From Alphaproteobacteria bacterium (GTDB lineage: Bacteria; Pseudomonadota; Alphaproteobacteria; Micropepsales; Micropepsaceae), in assembly GCA_947473475.1 (NCBI GenBank), contig CANJBZ010000006.1:1-64000 (forward strand): a stretch of 64,000 nucleotides of DNA, given 5' to 3'. The notes under the pieces were generated by a model. The model was not told where the DNA came from and did no database searches. It saw only the letters and a list, made by a program, of their open reading frames with translations. A program made the translations under genes and the position numbers. Positions 36,143 to 45,013 of this stretch are shown here, one piece after another. Numbering within the stretch: the first letter of the stretch is position 1; every line of letters begins with the position of its first letter.

Positions 36143-37018
36143 ATGAGCGGCACTCTTTCATCCGCATCGGAGGCGGCAAGCGCAGCCCATCTGCGCGCGC
36201 TCTATGCTGCCGAAAACTCCGATGGCAGCGCCGATTGGGCAAGTGCGCTGCAACATTTGGAGCAGGCGGCTTCGCTTGGCCACGCACTGGCGCAGAGCGA
36301 GTTGGCCGCCCTCGCAGGCGATTGGACGCTTGCGTCCGCCATTCAGCGGGGCGAACCCGCGCCCTTGGATTGGGCGCAGTTGCGGCGCGCAATCGATTTG
36401 AGCCAGTGGCTGAAGACTCCCTCGGTCAGCAGGCTATCGCCGCGTCCGCGCGTTGCGACGGTCCAGGACATTGCGTCTCCGCAGCTGTGCGACTGGCTTA
36501 TAGCGCGCGCTCGCCCCTACCTTTCCGCGGCTGAAGTCTACGATCACGAGACGGGAAAGCAGCGCATCGAGTCGGTTCGCACGAACACGGCTTGTTATTT
36601 TTCCTGGGAGACGAGCGATCTTCTGCTGATGACGCTGCGCGCAAAGATGGCGCAGGCTGCGGAGTTGTCCGTCAACGTGATGGAATCGACGGCGGTACTT
36701 CACTACACGGGCGGCCAGGAATTCCGGCCGCATTTCGATTTTCTCGACGTCAGCAAGCCGGGCACGGCGATGGAGGTCGAACAACGTGGCCAACGCGTTC
36801 TGACGTTCCTGATCGCGCTCAACGACGATTATGAAGGCGGCCAGACGGATTTTCCGGAAATCGGCAAGCGATGGAAGGGCCGCAAAGGCAACGGCCTGTT
36901 CTTCTGGAACGTCGAACCTGACGGCACGCCCGACCGGCTGACCCGCCACGCCGGCCTGCCGCCAACAAGCGGCGAAAAATGGATGCTGTCTCAGTGGATC
37001 AGAGGACGGCCGGCGTAA
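36143..37018 (+). CDS. Prolyl 4-hydroxylase-like 2OG-Fe(II) oxygenase with Sel1-like N-terminus
   Basis: 291 residues. Residues about 15-55 look like a Sel1-type helical repeat (WASALQHLEQAASLGHALAQ). The C-terminal half is a P4Hc oxygenase: the iron ligands are His and Asp in FRPHFDFL and a distal His in TRHAGLPP, and the 2-oxoglutarate-binding Lys is in GEKWMLSQW. It should hydroxylate a protein or small molecule in the cytoplasm. It is divergent from the DUF6152 gene and stands alone. The target is unknown; the Sel1-like repeat suggests protein-protein contact. Confidence 0.85.
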   Translation: MSGTLSSASEAASAAHLRALYAAENSDGSADWASALQHLEQAASLGHALAQSELAALAGDWTLASAIQRGEPAPLDWAQLRRAIDLSQWLKTPSVSRLSPRPRVATVQDIASPQLCDWLIARARPYLSAAEVYDHETGKQRIESVRTNTACYFSWETSDLLLMTLRAKMAQAAELSVNVMESTAVLHYTGGQEFRPHFDFLDVSKPGTAMEVEQRGQRVLTFLIALNDDYEGGQTDFPEIGKRWKGRKGNGLFFWNVEPDGTPDRLTRHAGLPPTSGEKWMLSQWIRGRPA

Positions 37019-37025
37019 CGCCGTT

Positions 37026-37155
37026 CCCTCTCTCTTTTTCGGGGAGAGGGTCAGGGTGAGGGGGCGGTCTCACCACTGTACGAACCTCGCAGAATTGGGT
37101 GGTGGAGAGAACTCCCCCTCACCCCAACCCTCTCCCCCTCCGGGGGGCGAGGGAG
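37026..37155. repeat. CCCTCTCCCC-type inverted repeat
   Basis: CCCTCTCTCTTTTTCGGGGAGAGGG, then TCAGGGTGAGGGGG, is mirrored by CCCCCTCACCCCAACCCTCT and CCGGGGGGCGAGGG. It sits between two convergent genes and could fold as a transcription stop for both. A shorter relative is at 50386-50416. Confidence 0.65.
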
Positions 37156-37157
37156 AC

Positions 37158-37625
37158 TTACATCCCCAATTCGCTCAATCCGGGATGGCCCGCGGGGCGG
37201 GGGCCGAGCGGCCAGAGGAATTTGCGCTCTGTCTCGTCGATCGGCACATCGTTGATGCTGGCTTCGCGGCGGCGCATCAGGCCGTTCTCATCGAATTCCC
37301 ACTGCTCGTTGCCGTACGCGCGAAACCAATTGCCGGCCTCGTCGCGATATTCGTATTGGAAGCGCACCGCGATGCGGTTGCCGTGGAACGCCCATACCTC
37401 TTTGATGAGGCGGTACTCCAACTCGCCTGCCCATTTGCGCTTCAGAAAGGCGGCGATCGCAGCGCGGCCTTCGAAAAATTCCGAGCGATTTCGCCAGCGG
37501 CTGTTCTCGGTATAGGCAAGCGCCACGCGCTCCGGGTCACGCGAATTCCACGCATCCTCGGCCATGCGGGCCTTTTGGGCTGCGGTTTCGGCGGTAAAGG
37601 GCGGAAGTGGCGGGCGCGCGTTCAT
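37158..37625 (-). CDS. DUF1348 / SnoaL-like (NTF2-fold) protein
   Basis: 155 residues with the DUF1348 pattern of the NTF2-like fold: [20 protein letters not shown], then [20 protein letters not shown] and [20 protein letters not shown]. No signal peptide. Proteins of this family are widespread and uncharacterised; the pocket of the fold often binds small hydrophobic ligands. It is convergent with the oxygenase gene and separated by a repeat. Confidence 0.85.
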   Translation of the reverse strand: MNARPPLPPFTAETAAQKARMAEDAWNSRDPERVALAYTENSRWRNRSEFFEGRAAIAAFLKRKWAGELEYRLIKEVWAFHGNRIAVRFQYEYRDEAGNWFRAYGNEQWEFDENGLMRRREASINDVPIDETERKFLWPLGPRPAGHPGLSELGM

Positions 37626-37748
37626 GCGGGATCATCCGGGTGTTGGTTGCGGGCATAGCTCCAGCGGTCGAGCGCCAACCTTCGCAGCTTCCCACCGGCG
37701 TCCACTCTCTATATCAAAGCGCGAACATCGAAAAGAATTGGCGACATC

Positions 37749-38936
37749 TTGAGCAAACGCCCGATCATTCGCCTTCAGCCCAAGCAGGGGCGCCGCGTCA
37801 AAGGCGGTGCGCCGTGGGTCTTCTCGAACGAAATCATCATGGACGAGGCGACGAAGAGCCTTGCGCCCGGCACGTTGGTGGAACTCGCGGCCGCCGACAG
37901 CTCGAAATTGGGCGCAGGCTACTTCAATCCGAAGAGCCTCATCAGCGTGCGGCTTTTGGCGAAGCCGGACGCGGAAATCGACACGGATTTCTTTGTCGGG
38001 AAGTTGCAGCGCGCACTGGAACTGCGCAGCCGGTTCTACGACGCGCCGTTCTACCGGCTGGTGCACGCCGAAGGCGACGGATTGCCGGGCGTTGTCATCG
38101 ACCGCTTCGGCGATACGGCGGTCGTTCAGATCGCGACGGCTGGGATGGAGCGGCTCAAAGATACGCTGCTGAGCGCCTTGGATATCGTGATAGCGCCGAA
38201 AAACGTGCTGCTGCGCAACGATGTCCCGTCCCGTGCGCTGGAAGGCCTCAACAGCTACGTGCTAGCCGCCAGCGGTGACGTTCCGAAACGCGTTTCCTTA
38301 CAGGAAAACGGTATTACCTATTTTGCCGACCTCTCGGGCGGTCAGAAATCCGGCTGGTATTACGATCAGCGCACCAACCGCAGCTATATGGCGGCCCTGG
38401 CAAAGGATGCCCGCGTTCTGGATGCGTATTGTTACACCGGCGGATTTGGCGTCCTGGCGGCAACGCACGGCGCGCGCGAAGTGGTCGGGCTGGATTCGTC
38501 TCAGGCCGCGCTTGGCCTTGCAGAGGAAGCCGCCGCGGCAAACGGAGTGGCGGACGTCTGCCGCTTCGCAAGAGGCGATGTGTTCGAAGAATTGGAGCGG
38601 CTCGCGCAAGGAAAAGAGCGGTTCGATATCGTCGTTTGCGACCCGCCGCCCTTCGTGCCGGCCCGCAAGGATCTGGAGCCCGGCGCCCGCGCCTATCGCA
38701 AACTGGCGCGGCTTGCCGCCCAGCTTGTCAGTCCCGGTGGCTTTCTGTTTCTGGCATCGTGCTCGCACAACATTCCGGCGGACCGGTTCGCGGACGAATG
38801 TGCCGCCGGTGTTTCACGGAACCGCCGGGGCGCCGCGCTCATTCACGAAGCCGGCGCAGGCCCCGACCATCCGGTGCATCCCATGCTGCCGGAAACGGCG
38901 TATCTCAAGGGGCTGGTGTACGCGGTGGGCGAGTGA
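37749..38936 (+). CDS. RlmI-type class I rRNA methyltransferase
   Basis: 395 residues from a TTG start. An N-terminal PUA domain (RRVKGGAPWVFSNEI) precedes a central domain and a SAM-binding Rossmann domain with VLDAYCYTGGFGVLAA and VCDPPPFVP. This is the order of RlmI/RlmK-type 23S rRNA 5-methylcytosine methyltransferases. The 5' end lies near the divergent DUF1348 gene. No partner gene is adjacent. A housekeeping ribosomal modification role is likely; the exact nucleotide is not predictable. Confidence 0.87.
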   Translation: MSKRPIIRLQPKQGRRVKGGAPWVFSNEIIMDEATKSLAPGTLVELAAADSSKLGAGYFNPKSLISVRLLAKPDAEIDTDFFVGKLQRALELRSRFYDAPFYRLVHAEGDGLPGVVIDRFGDTAVVQIATAGMERLKDTLLSALDIVIAPKNVLLRNDVPSRALEGLNSYVLAASGDVPKRVSLQENGITYFADLSGGQKSGWYYDQRTNRSYMAALAKDARVLDAYCYTGGFGVLAATHGAREVVGLDSSQAALGLAEEAAAANGVADVCRFARGDVFEELERLAQGKERFDIVVCDPPPFVPARKDLEPGARAYRKLARLAAQLVSPGGFLFLASCSHNIPADRFADECAAGVSRNRRGAALIHEAGAGPDHPVHPMLPETAYLKGLVYAVGE

Positions 38937-39006
38937 GTGGTGAGTGGAAGGCCGGCCCGGCTCCGCCTCTTCACTACTCACTATTCCCTACTCGCTACTC
39001 ACTCAC

Positions 39007-40935
39007 CTAAATTTCCGTCTGCGAACCCAATTCGACGACGCGGCCCGGTGGCAGGCGATAGAACTGCGCGGCCTCCAGCGCGGATGCGTAAAGCCGGATG
39101 AAAAGCTTTGTCTGCCACAGCGGCATGGCCGACGCGCGAGCCGGGACCAGCGTTTCGCGGCGGATGAAGAACGTCGTGGTGTCGAGATCGAGCATCAGAC
39201 CATAGGGCCGCGCGGATTCCAGCGCGGCAGGTACATCGGGCGTCTGGAAGAACCCATAGTGAATCTCGACGGTATAGAAGCCTTTGCCGAGCTTCTTCAC
39301 GGTCAGGCGCTTCTCGGGTTTCACAAACGGCACGTCCTGCACATCCACGCGCAGGAAAATCACGCGCTCATGCAAAACCTGATTGTGCTTGAGATTGTGC
39401 AGCAGAGACCCCGGTACTTCATCGACGCGCGGCGTGATGAAGATCGCCGTGCCCGAAACCCGGATTGGCGTTTTGTCGGCGCGTTCAAGGAACCGGTCGG
39501 TGGAAATGCCGCCGCCATAGGCCTTTTCCAGCACTGCCCGGCGGCCCACGCGCCACGTTTCCATGACCAGGAAGACACCGGCGGCGATCGCAATCGGTAA
39601 CCATGCACCTTCGACAAGCTTGAGCGAGACCGCCCCCAGGAAGGTCAGGTCGGTCAGAATGAACGTCCCGAACGCGACGACAATCCAGAACGGCTTCCAG
39701 TGCCATTGCTTGATCACCACGATCATTCCGAGGAACGTCGTAATGGTCATCATGCCGGTCACGGCCATGCCATAGGCGGCGGCCAGCGCGTCGGAGTTCT
39801 TGTAGATGAGAACGATGGCGATCACGCCGATCAGCAGCAGCGAATTGGCGCGCGGCACAAAAATCTGGCCGTAATCGGTCGCCGAGGTGTGGCGGATTTC
39901 CATGCGCGGCAACTGGCCGAGCTGCACCGATTGGCGCGTAATCGAGAACACGCCTGAGATCACCGCCTGGCTCGCAATGATGGTGGCCACCGTGGCCAGC
40001 GCAACCAGGGCGTAGTGAAAGCCGGGGGGCGCCAGCGCATAGAATGGATTTTGAAGCGCCGCAGGGTCGTTAAGGATCGCGGCGCCTTGGCCGAGATAAT
40101 TAAGAATCAGGCCGGGAAGCGTAATCGCAAGCCACCCCATCCGGATTGCGGTGCGGCCGAAATGGCCCATATCGGCGTAGAGCGTCTCAACGCCCGTTAC
40201 AGTCAGGACGATGGAGCCAAGCGCAACGAAAGCCGTCCAAGGCTCGTATACGAAGAGACGGATGCCTTCCCAGGGATTGAGGGCGAGAAGAATCTGCGGC
40301 GTCGTGATAATGGCCCGGACACCCAGAACGCCGATGACCAAGAACCACAGCAGCATGATAGGGCCGAACAGCCGGCCGAGTTTTCCCGTGCCGCGGTTCT
40401 GAATGAGAAACAGTCCGAACAGAATCACCAGCGTAATCGGCAACACCATCGGCCCGAACGCGGGTTCTTCGAGTTTCAGGCCTTCCACGGCCGAGAGAAC
40501 CGAAATCGCGGGCGTCAGCATGCCGTCGCCGAAGAACAACGCCAAGCCTACGACGCCGGCAAATCCGATGGCTGTCTTCATGCGCCGGGACAGACCGGGC
40601 GAGCGATGCGCCAGCGAAGCCAGCGCCACCACGCCGCCTTCGCCTTTGTTGTCGGCCCGCAGAATGAAGACGATGTATTTGACCGTCACGATGATGATCA
40701 ACGACCAGAAGATCAGCGAGATGGCGCCTATGACGGCATCCCGCATCGGCATATGACCGCTGGTCGCGAGAACGGACTGTCGCACGGCGTAGAGCGGGCT
40801 GGTGCCGATGTCGCCATACACCACGCCAAGCGCGCCCAGCGTCAGCCAAGCTTGCCGCTTACGCCATGCTGCACGCGACGTCGTCGCCGGAATACCCCGG
40901 CCGCGCGCGGCTTCGGTCCTGGACAAAATGTTCAC
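39007..40935 (-). CDS. kup: KUP-family potassium transporter
   Basis: 642 residues, the typical Kup length, starting with GTG. Twelve membrane helices are followed by a C-terminal cytoplasmic domain (about 460-642). Family signatures include LGALGVVYGDIGTSPLYAV at the first helix, ADNKGEGGVVAL, and SGVFSITRQSVQLGQLPR. It is a proton-coupled low-affinity potassium importer in the inner membrane. The 212-base region upstream contains hairpins; no strong ribosome-binding site is visible. Confidence 0.95.
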   Translation of the reverse strand: MNILSRTEAARGRGIPATTSRAAWRKRQAWLTLGALGVVYGDIGTSPLYAVRQSVLATSGHMPMRDAVIGAISLIFWSLIIIVTVKYIVFILRADNKGEGGVVALASLAHRSPGLSRRMKTAIGFAGVVGLALFFGDGMLTPAISVLSAVEGLKLEEPAFGPMVLPITLVILFGLFLIQNRGTGKLGRLFGPIMLLWFLVIGVLGVRAIITTPQILLALNPWEGIRLFVYEPWTAFVALGSIVLTVTGVETLYADMGHFGRTAIRMGWLAITLPGLILNYLGQGAAILNDPAALQNPFYALAPPGFHYALVALATVATIIASQAVISGVFSITRQSVQLGQLPRMEIRHTSATDYGQIFVPRANSLLLIGVIAIVLIYKNSDALAAAYGMAVTGMMTITTFLGMIVVIKQWHWKPFWIVVAFGTFILTDLTFLGAVSLKLVEGAWLPIAIAAGVFLVMETWRVGRRAVLEKAYGGGISTDRFLERADKTPIRVSGTAIFITPRVDEVPGSLLHNLKHNQVLHERVIFLRVDVQDVPFVKPEKRLTVKKLGKGFYTVEIHYGFFQTPDVPAALESARPYGLMLDLDTTTFFIRRETLVPARASAMPLWQTKLFIRLYASALEAAQFYRLPPGRVVELGSQTEI

Positions 40936-41083
40936 GGGAAAAGGTACTCGCGGATCATCCGATACCGGCTGCCGGCCGAAAGCGGCCTATTCTGCAAGAA
41001 TGCACTTACAACGCCTCGGCTTTCGGGAAGGTTTCTTTGCCCGAAGGTCGCGGAAAATACGCTTCGGCTCCCGCCGCCTCAAG

Positions 41084-41118
41084 CCCTAAGCTGCCGCAGG
41101 GCGTTTTTCTTTTAAGTG
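41084..41118 (+). terminator. Plus-strand hairpin with T tract upstream of kup
   Basis: GCCCTAAGCTGCCGCAGGGC is followed by GTTTTTCTTTT on the plus strand. Both flanking genes (kup and the ABC permease) are on the minus strand, so this terminator-like structure has no annotated gene to end. It may end an unannotated plus-strand transcript. Confidence 0.45.
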
Positions 41119-41147
41119 ATTGAAATAAATTCGGAAATTCTCCGGAC

Positions 41148-42281
41148 TCAGTCCAATGTGCGGCGATAGCGCAACAGGGCGACCGATCCGGCGATGAGCA
41201 AAAAGAGAAGAAGCGGCCAGATATTCGGCCAGATCTCGGCCGCGCCGTTCCCCTTCAAAAGGATGCCACGCACGATGCGCAGGAAATGCGTGTTGGGCAG
41301 GCCTTCGCCAAGATACTGCGCCCAAACCGGCATCCCGCGGAACGGAAACATAAAGCCCGACAGAAGAATCGACGGCAGCAGAAAGAACACCGTCATCTGC
41401 ATCGCCTGAAGCTGGTTCTTGGCAATTGTCGAAAAGGTAAAGCCCAGCGCCAGATTGGCGGCGATGAAAACGCCCGTTGCCGCGATGAGCAGTGTCAGCG
41501 AACCGAACATCGGGACGTGAAACACATAGCGCGCGCCCAAAAGTATAAGCGTCGCTTGAATATAGCCGATCAGGACGTAGGGAATGATCTTGCCCAGCAT
41601 CACCTCGAATGGGTGCGCGGGCATGGCGAGCAGATTCTCGAACGTCCCGCGCTCGCGCTCGCGCGTCATCGCCATCGACGTGACCATCACCATCGTCATG
41701 GTGAGAATGATTGCGATCAGTCCCGGCACGATGTTGTACTGCGTGATGCCTTCGGGATTGTAGCGGCGCTGAATAACCGGCGTGAACGGCCGCTTGGCGG
41801 CACGAACAGAGAGCGGCCCGACCAGATCGTCCCGAAGCGCCGATGTCGCGAGTTCGGACATCGCGGCAAGCGCATTTCCCGCCGCGACCGGATCGGTGGC
41901 ATCCGCTTCGATCAGCATTTGCGGACTGAGGCCGCGAACGAGATCGCGTGCGAAATTGACGGGGATCGTGATGACGAACGTCACATCGCCCCGATCCAGC
42001 ATGCGGTCGCCTTCCCCAGGCGAATGGGCGATGGCGACAATGTCGAAATATTGCGAGTTTTTCAGCGCCGCTGCGATGGAGCGCGCATAGACACTGTCAT
42101 CGGCAATGTGGAGCGCCGCCGGCAAATGCCGCGGATCGGTGTTGATGGCAAAGCCGAACAGCATCAACTGCATAATCGGCACGCCGACCATCAGCCCAAA
42201 CGTCATGCGGTCGCGGCGCATCTGGATGAATTCCTTCACCAGGATGGCGTAGAGCCGCGCCAGAGAAAAACCGTCTTTCAT
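41148..42281 (-). CDS. ABC-2-type transporter permease
   Basis: 377 residues. One N-terminal membrane helix, a large extracytoplasmic domain (about 45-180) and five C-terminal helices make the ABC-2/YhhJ-YbhS layout (RDRMTFGLMVGVPIMQLMLF, TRERERGTFENLLAMPAHP). It forms the membrane channel of a drug or lipid exporter with the overlapping ATPase gene. The ATG overlaps the ATPase stop by 4 bases, so translation is coupled. It is the last gene of the tetR-hlyD-ATPase-permease operon. Confidence 0.9.
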   Translation of the reverse strand: MKDGFSLARLYAILVKEFIQMRRDRMTFGLMVGVPIMQLMLFGFAINTDPRHLPAALHIADDSVYARSIAAALKNSQYFDIVAIAHSPGEGDRMLDRGDVTFVITIPVNFARDLVRGLSPQMLIEADATDPVAAGNALAAMSELATSALRDDLVGPLSVRAAKRPFTPVIQRRYNPEGITQYNIVPGLIAIILTMTMVMVTSMAMTRERERGTFENLLAMPAHPFEVMLGKIIPYVLIGYIQATLILLGARYVFHVPMFGSLTLLIAATGVFIAANLALGFTFSTIAKNQLQAMQMTVFFLLPSILLSGFMFPFRGMPVWAQYLGEGLPNTHFLRIVRGILLKGNGAAEIWPNIWPLLLFLLIAGSVALLRYRRTLD

Positions 42282-43195
42282 TGCGCTTTCACCTGGCCTT
42301 GCAGGTGGATGAACACGTCTTCAAGGCTTGGCGCTTCTTCGCGCACCGCGATGTCCTTCCCCTCCCGCAAAGGCGCGACAGCCGATTCCAGCGCGAGACG
42401 GTCGTGTCCGCTGACGTGCAGGGCCGCGCCGAAGAAGGCGATGTGCTCGATGCCCGGCCTGCCTTCGAGCTGCGGCAGATATTGGCGTACATCGCGGCCC
42501 TGCAGTGTGAAGGTGATCAGGCCCGATTGCCGGATCACGTCAGCGACGGTGCCGCGCGCGATGATGCGGCCCAGATTGATGTAGATAATGCGATCGCAGC
42601 GCTCGGCTTCGTCCATGTAATGCGTGCTGACCAGAACGGTCAGGCCCGTTTGACTCAAGCGATGGATTTCTTCCCAGAATTCGCGCCGCGCCTGGGGATC
42701 GACGCCAGCTGTCGGTTCATCGAGAAGCAGCAGCCGCGGGTTGTGCAACATGCAGGCGGCAAGCGCGAGGCGCTGCTTCCAGCCGCCGGACAGTTCGCCC
42801 GCAAGCTGGTTTTGCCGCGCCTTCAAGCCGAGCCGCTCCAGCGTGGCATCTACTTTCGCCCGGCGATCTGGAATGGCGTAAACCCGCGCCACGAATTCCA
42901 GGTTCTCGCGGATGGAAAGGTCTTCCCAAAAGCTGAAACGCTGCGTCATGTAACCGACCTGGCGCTTGATGGCGTCGGGCTCGCGCAGGACGTCATGCCC
43001 CAGACAGGCGCCTTCTCCCGCATCGGGTTTCAGCAGGCCGCACAGCATGCGGATGGTGGTGGTCTTGCCGCTGCCATTGGGTCCGAGAAATCCCCAGACC
43101 TGTCCTTCCGGCACCGCGATATCGACGCCATCGACGGCGACTTTGCGGCCAAAGCGCTTGGTTAGTCCGTGTACGTCGATAGCAAGTACACTCAT
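42278..43195 (-). CDS. ABC transporter ATP-binding protein
   Basis: 305 residues. Walker A is GPNGSGKTTT, the signature LSGGWKQR and Walker B LLLLDEPTAG, with the switch His in VSTHYMDEAE. It has the YbhF/CcmA-type domain plus a C-terminal extension that probably contacts the permease. It powers export through the ABC-2 permease. The start at 43195 overlaps the stop of the HlyD gene by 4 bases; an open frame continuing upstream is the shadow of that gene. Confidence 0.92.
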   Translation of the reverse strand: MSVLAIDVHGLTKRFGRKVAVDGVDIAVPEGQVWGFLGPNGSGKTTTIRMLCGLLKPDAGEGACLGHDVLREPDAIKRQVGYMTQRFSFWEDLSIRENLEFVARVYAIPDRRAKVDATLERLGLKARQNQLAGELSGGWKQRLALAACMLHNPRLLLLDEPTAGVDPQARREFWEEIHRLSQTGLTVLVSTHYMDEAERCDRIIYINLGRIIARGTVADVIRQSGLITFTLQGRDVRQYLPQLEGRPGIEHIAFFGAALHVSGHDRLALESAVAPLREGKDIAVREEAPSLEDVFIHLQGQVKAQ

Positions 43196-44130
43196 GGCGC
43201 GGACGGCGCCGGCGTTACTGTTTCGACCGGCCACACTTCGACGGGGACACCGGGCCTTACCGTCAGGCCGTCGGCAACGCGGGCTTCCACCTTGAACACC
43301 AGCCGCTCGCGATTGCCGATGCTGTAGATGACAGGCGGCGTGAATTCGGCTTGCGCGGCGATGAACCGGATCGTGCCTGTCATGTTCGCGGCGCAGCCAT
43401 CGCAGGAAATGTGTACCTGCGTACCCAATTTGAGGTTTGCCACCCGCGCTTCCGGCACGAAAAACCGCACGAACACATTGGCGGGCGGCAGGAGCGCAAC
43501 GACAGGCGATCCTGCTGTCGCGTATTCGCCCTGGCGGAAATAGACGTCCTGTACTTCGCCTCCAACGAGGGCATGCACGGAGCGTTCGGACAGATTGAAC
43601 TCCGCGGTGGTGAGATTGGCCTCGCCCTGACGCGCTTGCGCCTCGGCTTGGCGGCGTGCCGCAGCGGCTTGCGATTGCAGTGCGATAGCTTGGTTCTTCT
43701 GCGCGCGAACGCCGTCGAAGGCTGCCTGTGCCGCCTCCAAATCGCGCCGGGGAGAGCCGCCAATGCGGACCAGGTCCTGCTGACGCGCCAGTTCCTTTTG
43801 ATTGCGCGCTATATCGGCATCCACTTGCGCCTGCTGCGCTTGGGCCTGCGCGATCTGGGCGGTGGCTTGACCCGCCAATTCCTTGGAGCCTGTGATTTGC
43901 GCCGCGGCGTTGTCGCGCGCCGCCAATTCGCGTGTCGCGTCCAGCGTGAAAAGGGCATCGCCCGGTTTCACCTGCGTGCCGCGCGCAATGTTCAGGCTGG
44001 TGATCCAGCCCGCCTGCGGGGGCGCGATCAGCGCAAGCTCGCCTTCGACATAGCCGAGCCAATGATCGTTCGCCGGTTGTTCGCACGCAGCCAGAGCAAC
44101 GCAGATAAGACCGGCGAGAATGCGCCTCAT
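43192..44130 (-). CDS. HlyD-family periplasmic adaptor, predicted lipoprotein
   Basis: 312 residues. The lipobox LAAC puts a lipidated cysteine at residue 16. The membrane-fusion layout is a barrel-sandwich with LNIARGTQVKPGDALF, a long coiled coil (about 75-165, Gln/Ala-rich) and a beta-barrel end. It links the inner-membrane ABC exporter to an outer-membrane channel. AGG lies before the ATG at 44130. Its start overlaps the tetR stop and its stop overlaps the ATPase start, each by 4 bases. Confidence 0.9.
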   Translation of the reverse strand: MRRILAGLICVALAACEQPANDHWLGYVEGELALIAPPQAGWITSLNIARGTQVKPGDALFTLDATRELAARDNAAAQITGSKELAGQATAQIAQAQAQQAQVDADIARNQKELARQQDLVRIGGSPRRDLEAAQAAFDGVRAQKNQAIALQSQAAAARRQAEAQARQGEANLTTAEFNLSERSVHALVGGEVQDVYFRQGEYATAGSPVVALLPPANVFVRFFVPEARVANLKLGTQVHISCDGCAANMTGTIRFIAAQAEFTPPVIYSIGNRERLVFKVEARVADGLTVRPGVPVEVWPVETVTPAPSAP

Positions 44131-44819
44131 AATACCTGCCCCTCTCGTGCAAGACCGTTCAGCAGCGTCGCGACATGCGCTTCGATGAAGCCCTCGTAAT
44201 CGTAAGGTTCCGCGTCGAAGCGGGCGAAGGTCGTCCGCCAGATGGCGGCGAGCACAAGGGGGGCAATGCAAAGCCGCACCGCGTGCGGAACGGGCATTTC
44301 GCGGAATTCACCACGCGCCATGCCGGCCTCCAGCAGGCCGCCGAACAACGCCAATCCGCGCTCGATCACTTCCTCCCGATAAATACGCGCCAGATCGGGA
44401 AAATTCCCCGCCTCGGCAATCACCATCTTGGGCAGCACCACTTTGTCGCTTGTCGCGATGAAGTGGCCGAGATTGCGGAGCATGGCCGCCAGCAGAGGTG
44501 AAAACGGTCCTTCATGCCCGCGCGCCAGATCGGCGAGACGTAAAAGCTGCGGCCCGATCATCTCGCGCACCAACGCCCTGAATACGGCCTCTTTGCTGGG
44601 GAAGTAGAGGTAGATCGTCCCCTTCGACACGCCCGCGCGCGCCGCGATCTCGTCCATGCGCGCCGCTGCAAATCCCTTGTCCGCAAACACCGCGAGCGCG
44701 GCCTCCAGAATCTCCTGAGGGCGCGCGTGCTTGCGCCGCCGCCAGCGGGTGCCGTCGCCCCCATCTGCCTCTGACGAGGGCGCGGGGCCGGATGCGCTAG
44801 GCATAGAAGGTTGGGTCAT
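44127..44819 (-). CDS. TetR-family regulator of the exporter operon
   Basis: 230 residues. After an Arg-rich linker, the HTH lies at about residues 35-85 (ILEAALAVFADKGFAAARMD, ARAGVSKGTIYLYFPSKEAV), followed by a ligand-binding helical domain. It is the first gene of the export operon and probably represses itself and the operon; a palindrome overlaps the start region of the promoter at 44834-44875. The natural inducer is likely a compound exported by the pump. Confidence 0.88.
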   Translation of the reverse strand: MTQPSMPSASGPAPSSEADGGDGTRWRRRKHARPQEILEAALAVFADKGFAAARMDEIAARAGVSKGTIYLYFPSKEAVFRALVREMIGPQLLRLADLARGHEGPFSPLLAAMLRNLGHFIATSDKVVLPKMVIAEAGNFPDLARIYREEVIERGLALFGGLLEAGMARGEFREMPVPHAVRLCIAPLVLAAIWRTTFARFDAEPYDYEGFIEAHVATLLNGLAREGQVL

Positions 44820-44833
44820 CGCGATTTTTTATT

Positions 44834-44875
44834 AACTGACCAGTCATTTATATAATAGGTGCGGTCGTTCTGCAA
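44834..44875 (-). promoter_or_regulatory. Promoter and overlapping TetR-type operator
   Basis: On the minus strand a -35-like TTGCAG (44870-44875), a 17-base spacer and a -10-like TATAAA (44847-44852) precede a palindrome TGACTGGTCA (44837-44846) that also reads ACTGGTCAGT with the shifted centre. The operator covers the expected transcription start, so a bound repressor would block the tetR-hlyD-ABC operon. The site is about 18 bases before the tetR ATG. Confidence 0.75.
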
Positions 44876-45013
44876 TGCTTCAATTCCCGGTGGGCGTCCC
44901 GTATGTTTTAGAGTTCAATGTTTCGAGGCGTGGCAAAGGAAAACCCAAGGTATGCGGCGGGCCACTCACCTGAAAGAACACTTTTTTTATCAATGGCTTG
45001 ATGGGGCAGGCTG

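Noticed and set aside
43196..44152. N-terminal extension of the ABC ATPase frame
   Set aside because: It overlaps the HlyD gene in another frame and has low-complexity Arg-rich sequence; the ATPase begins normally at 43195.
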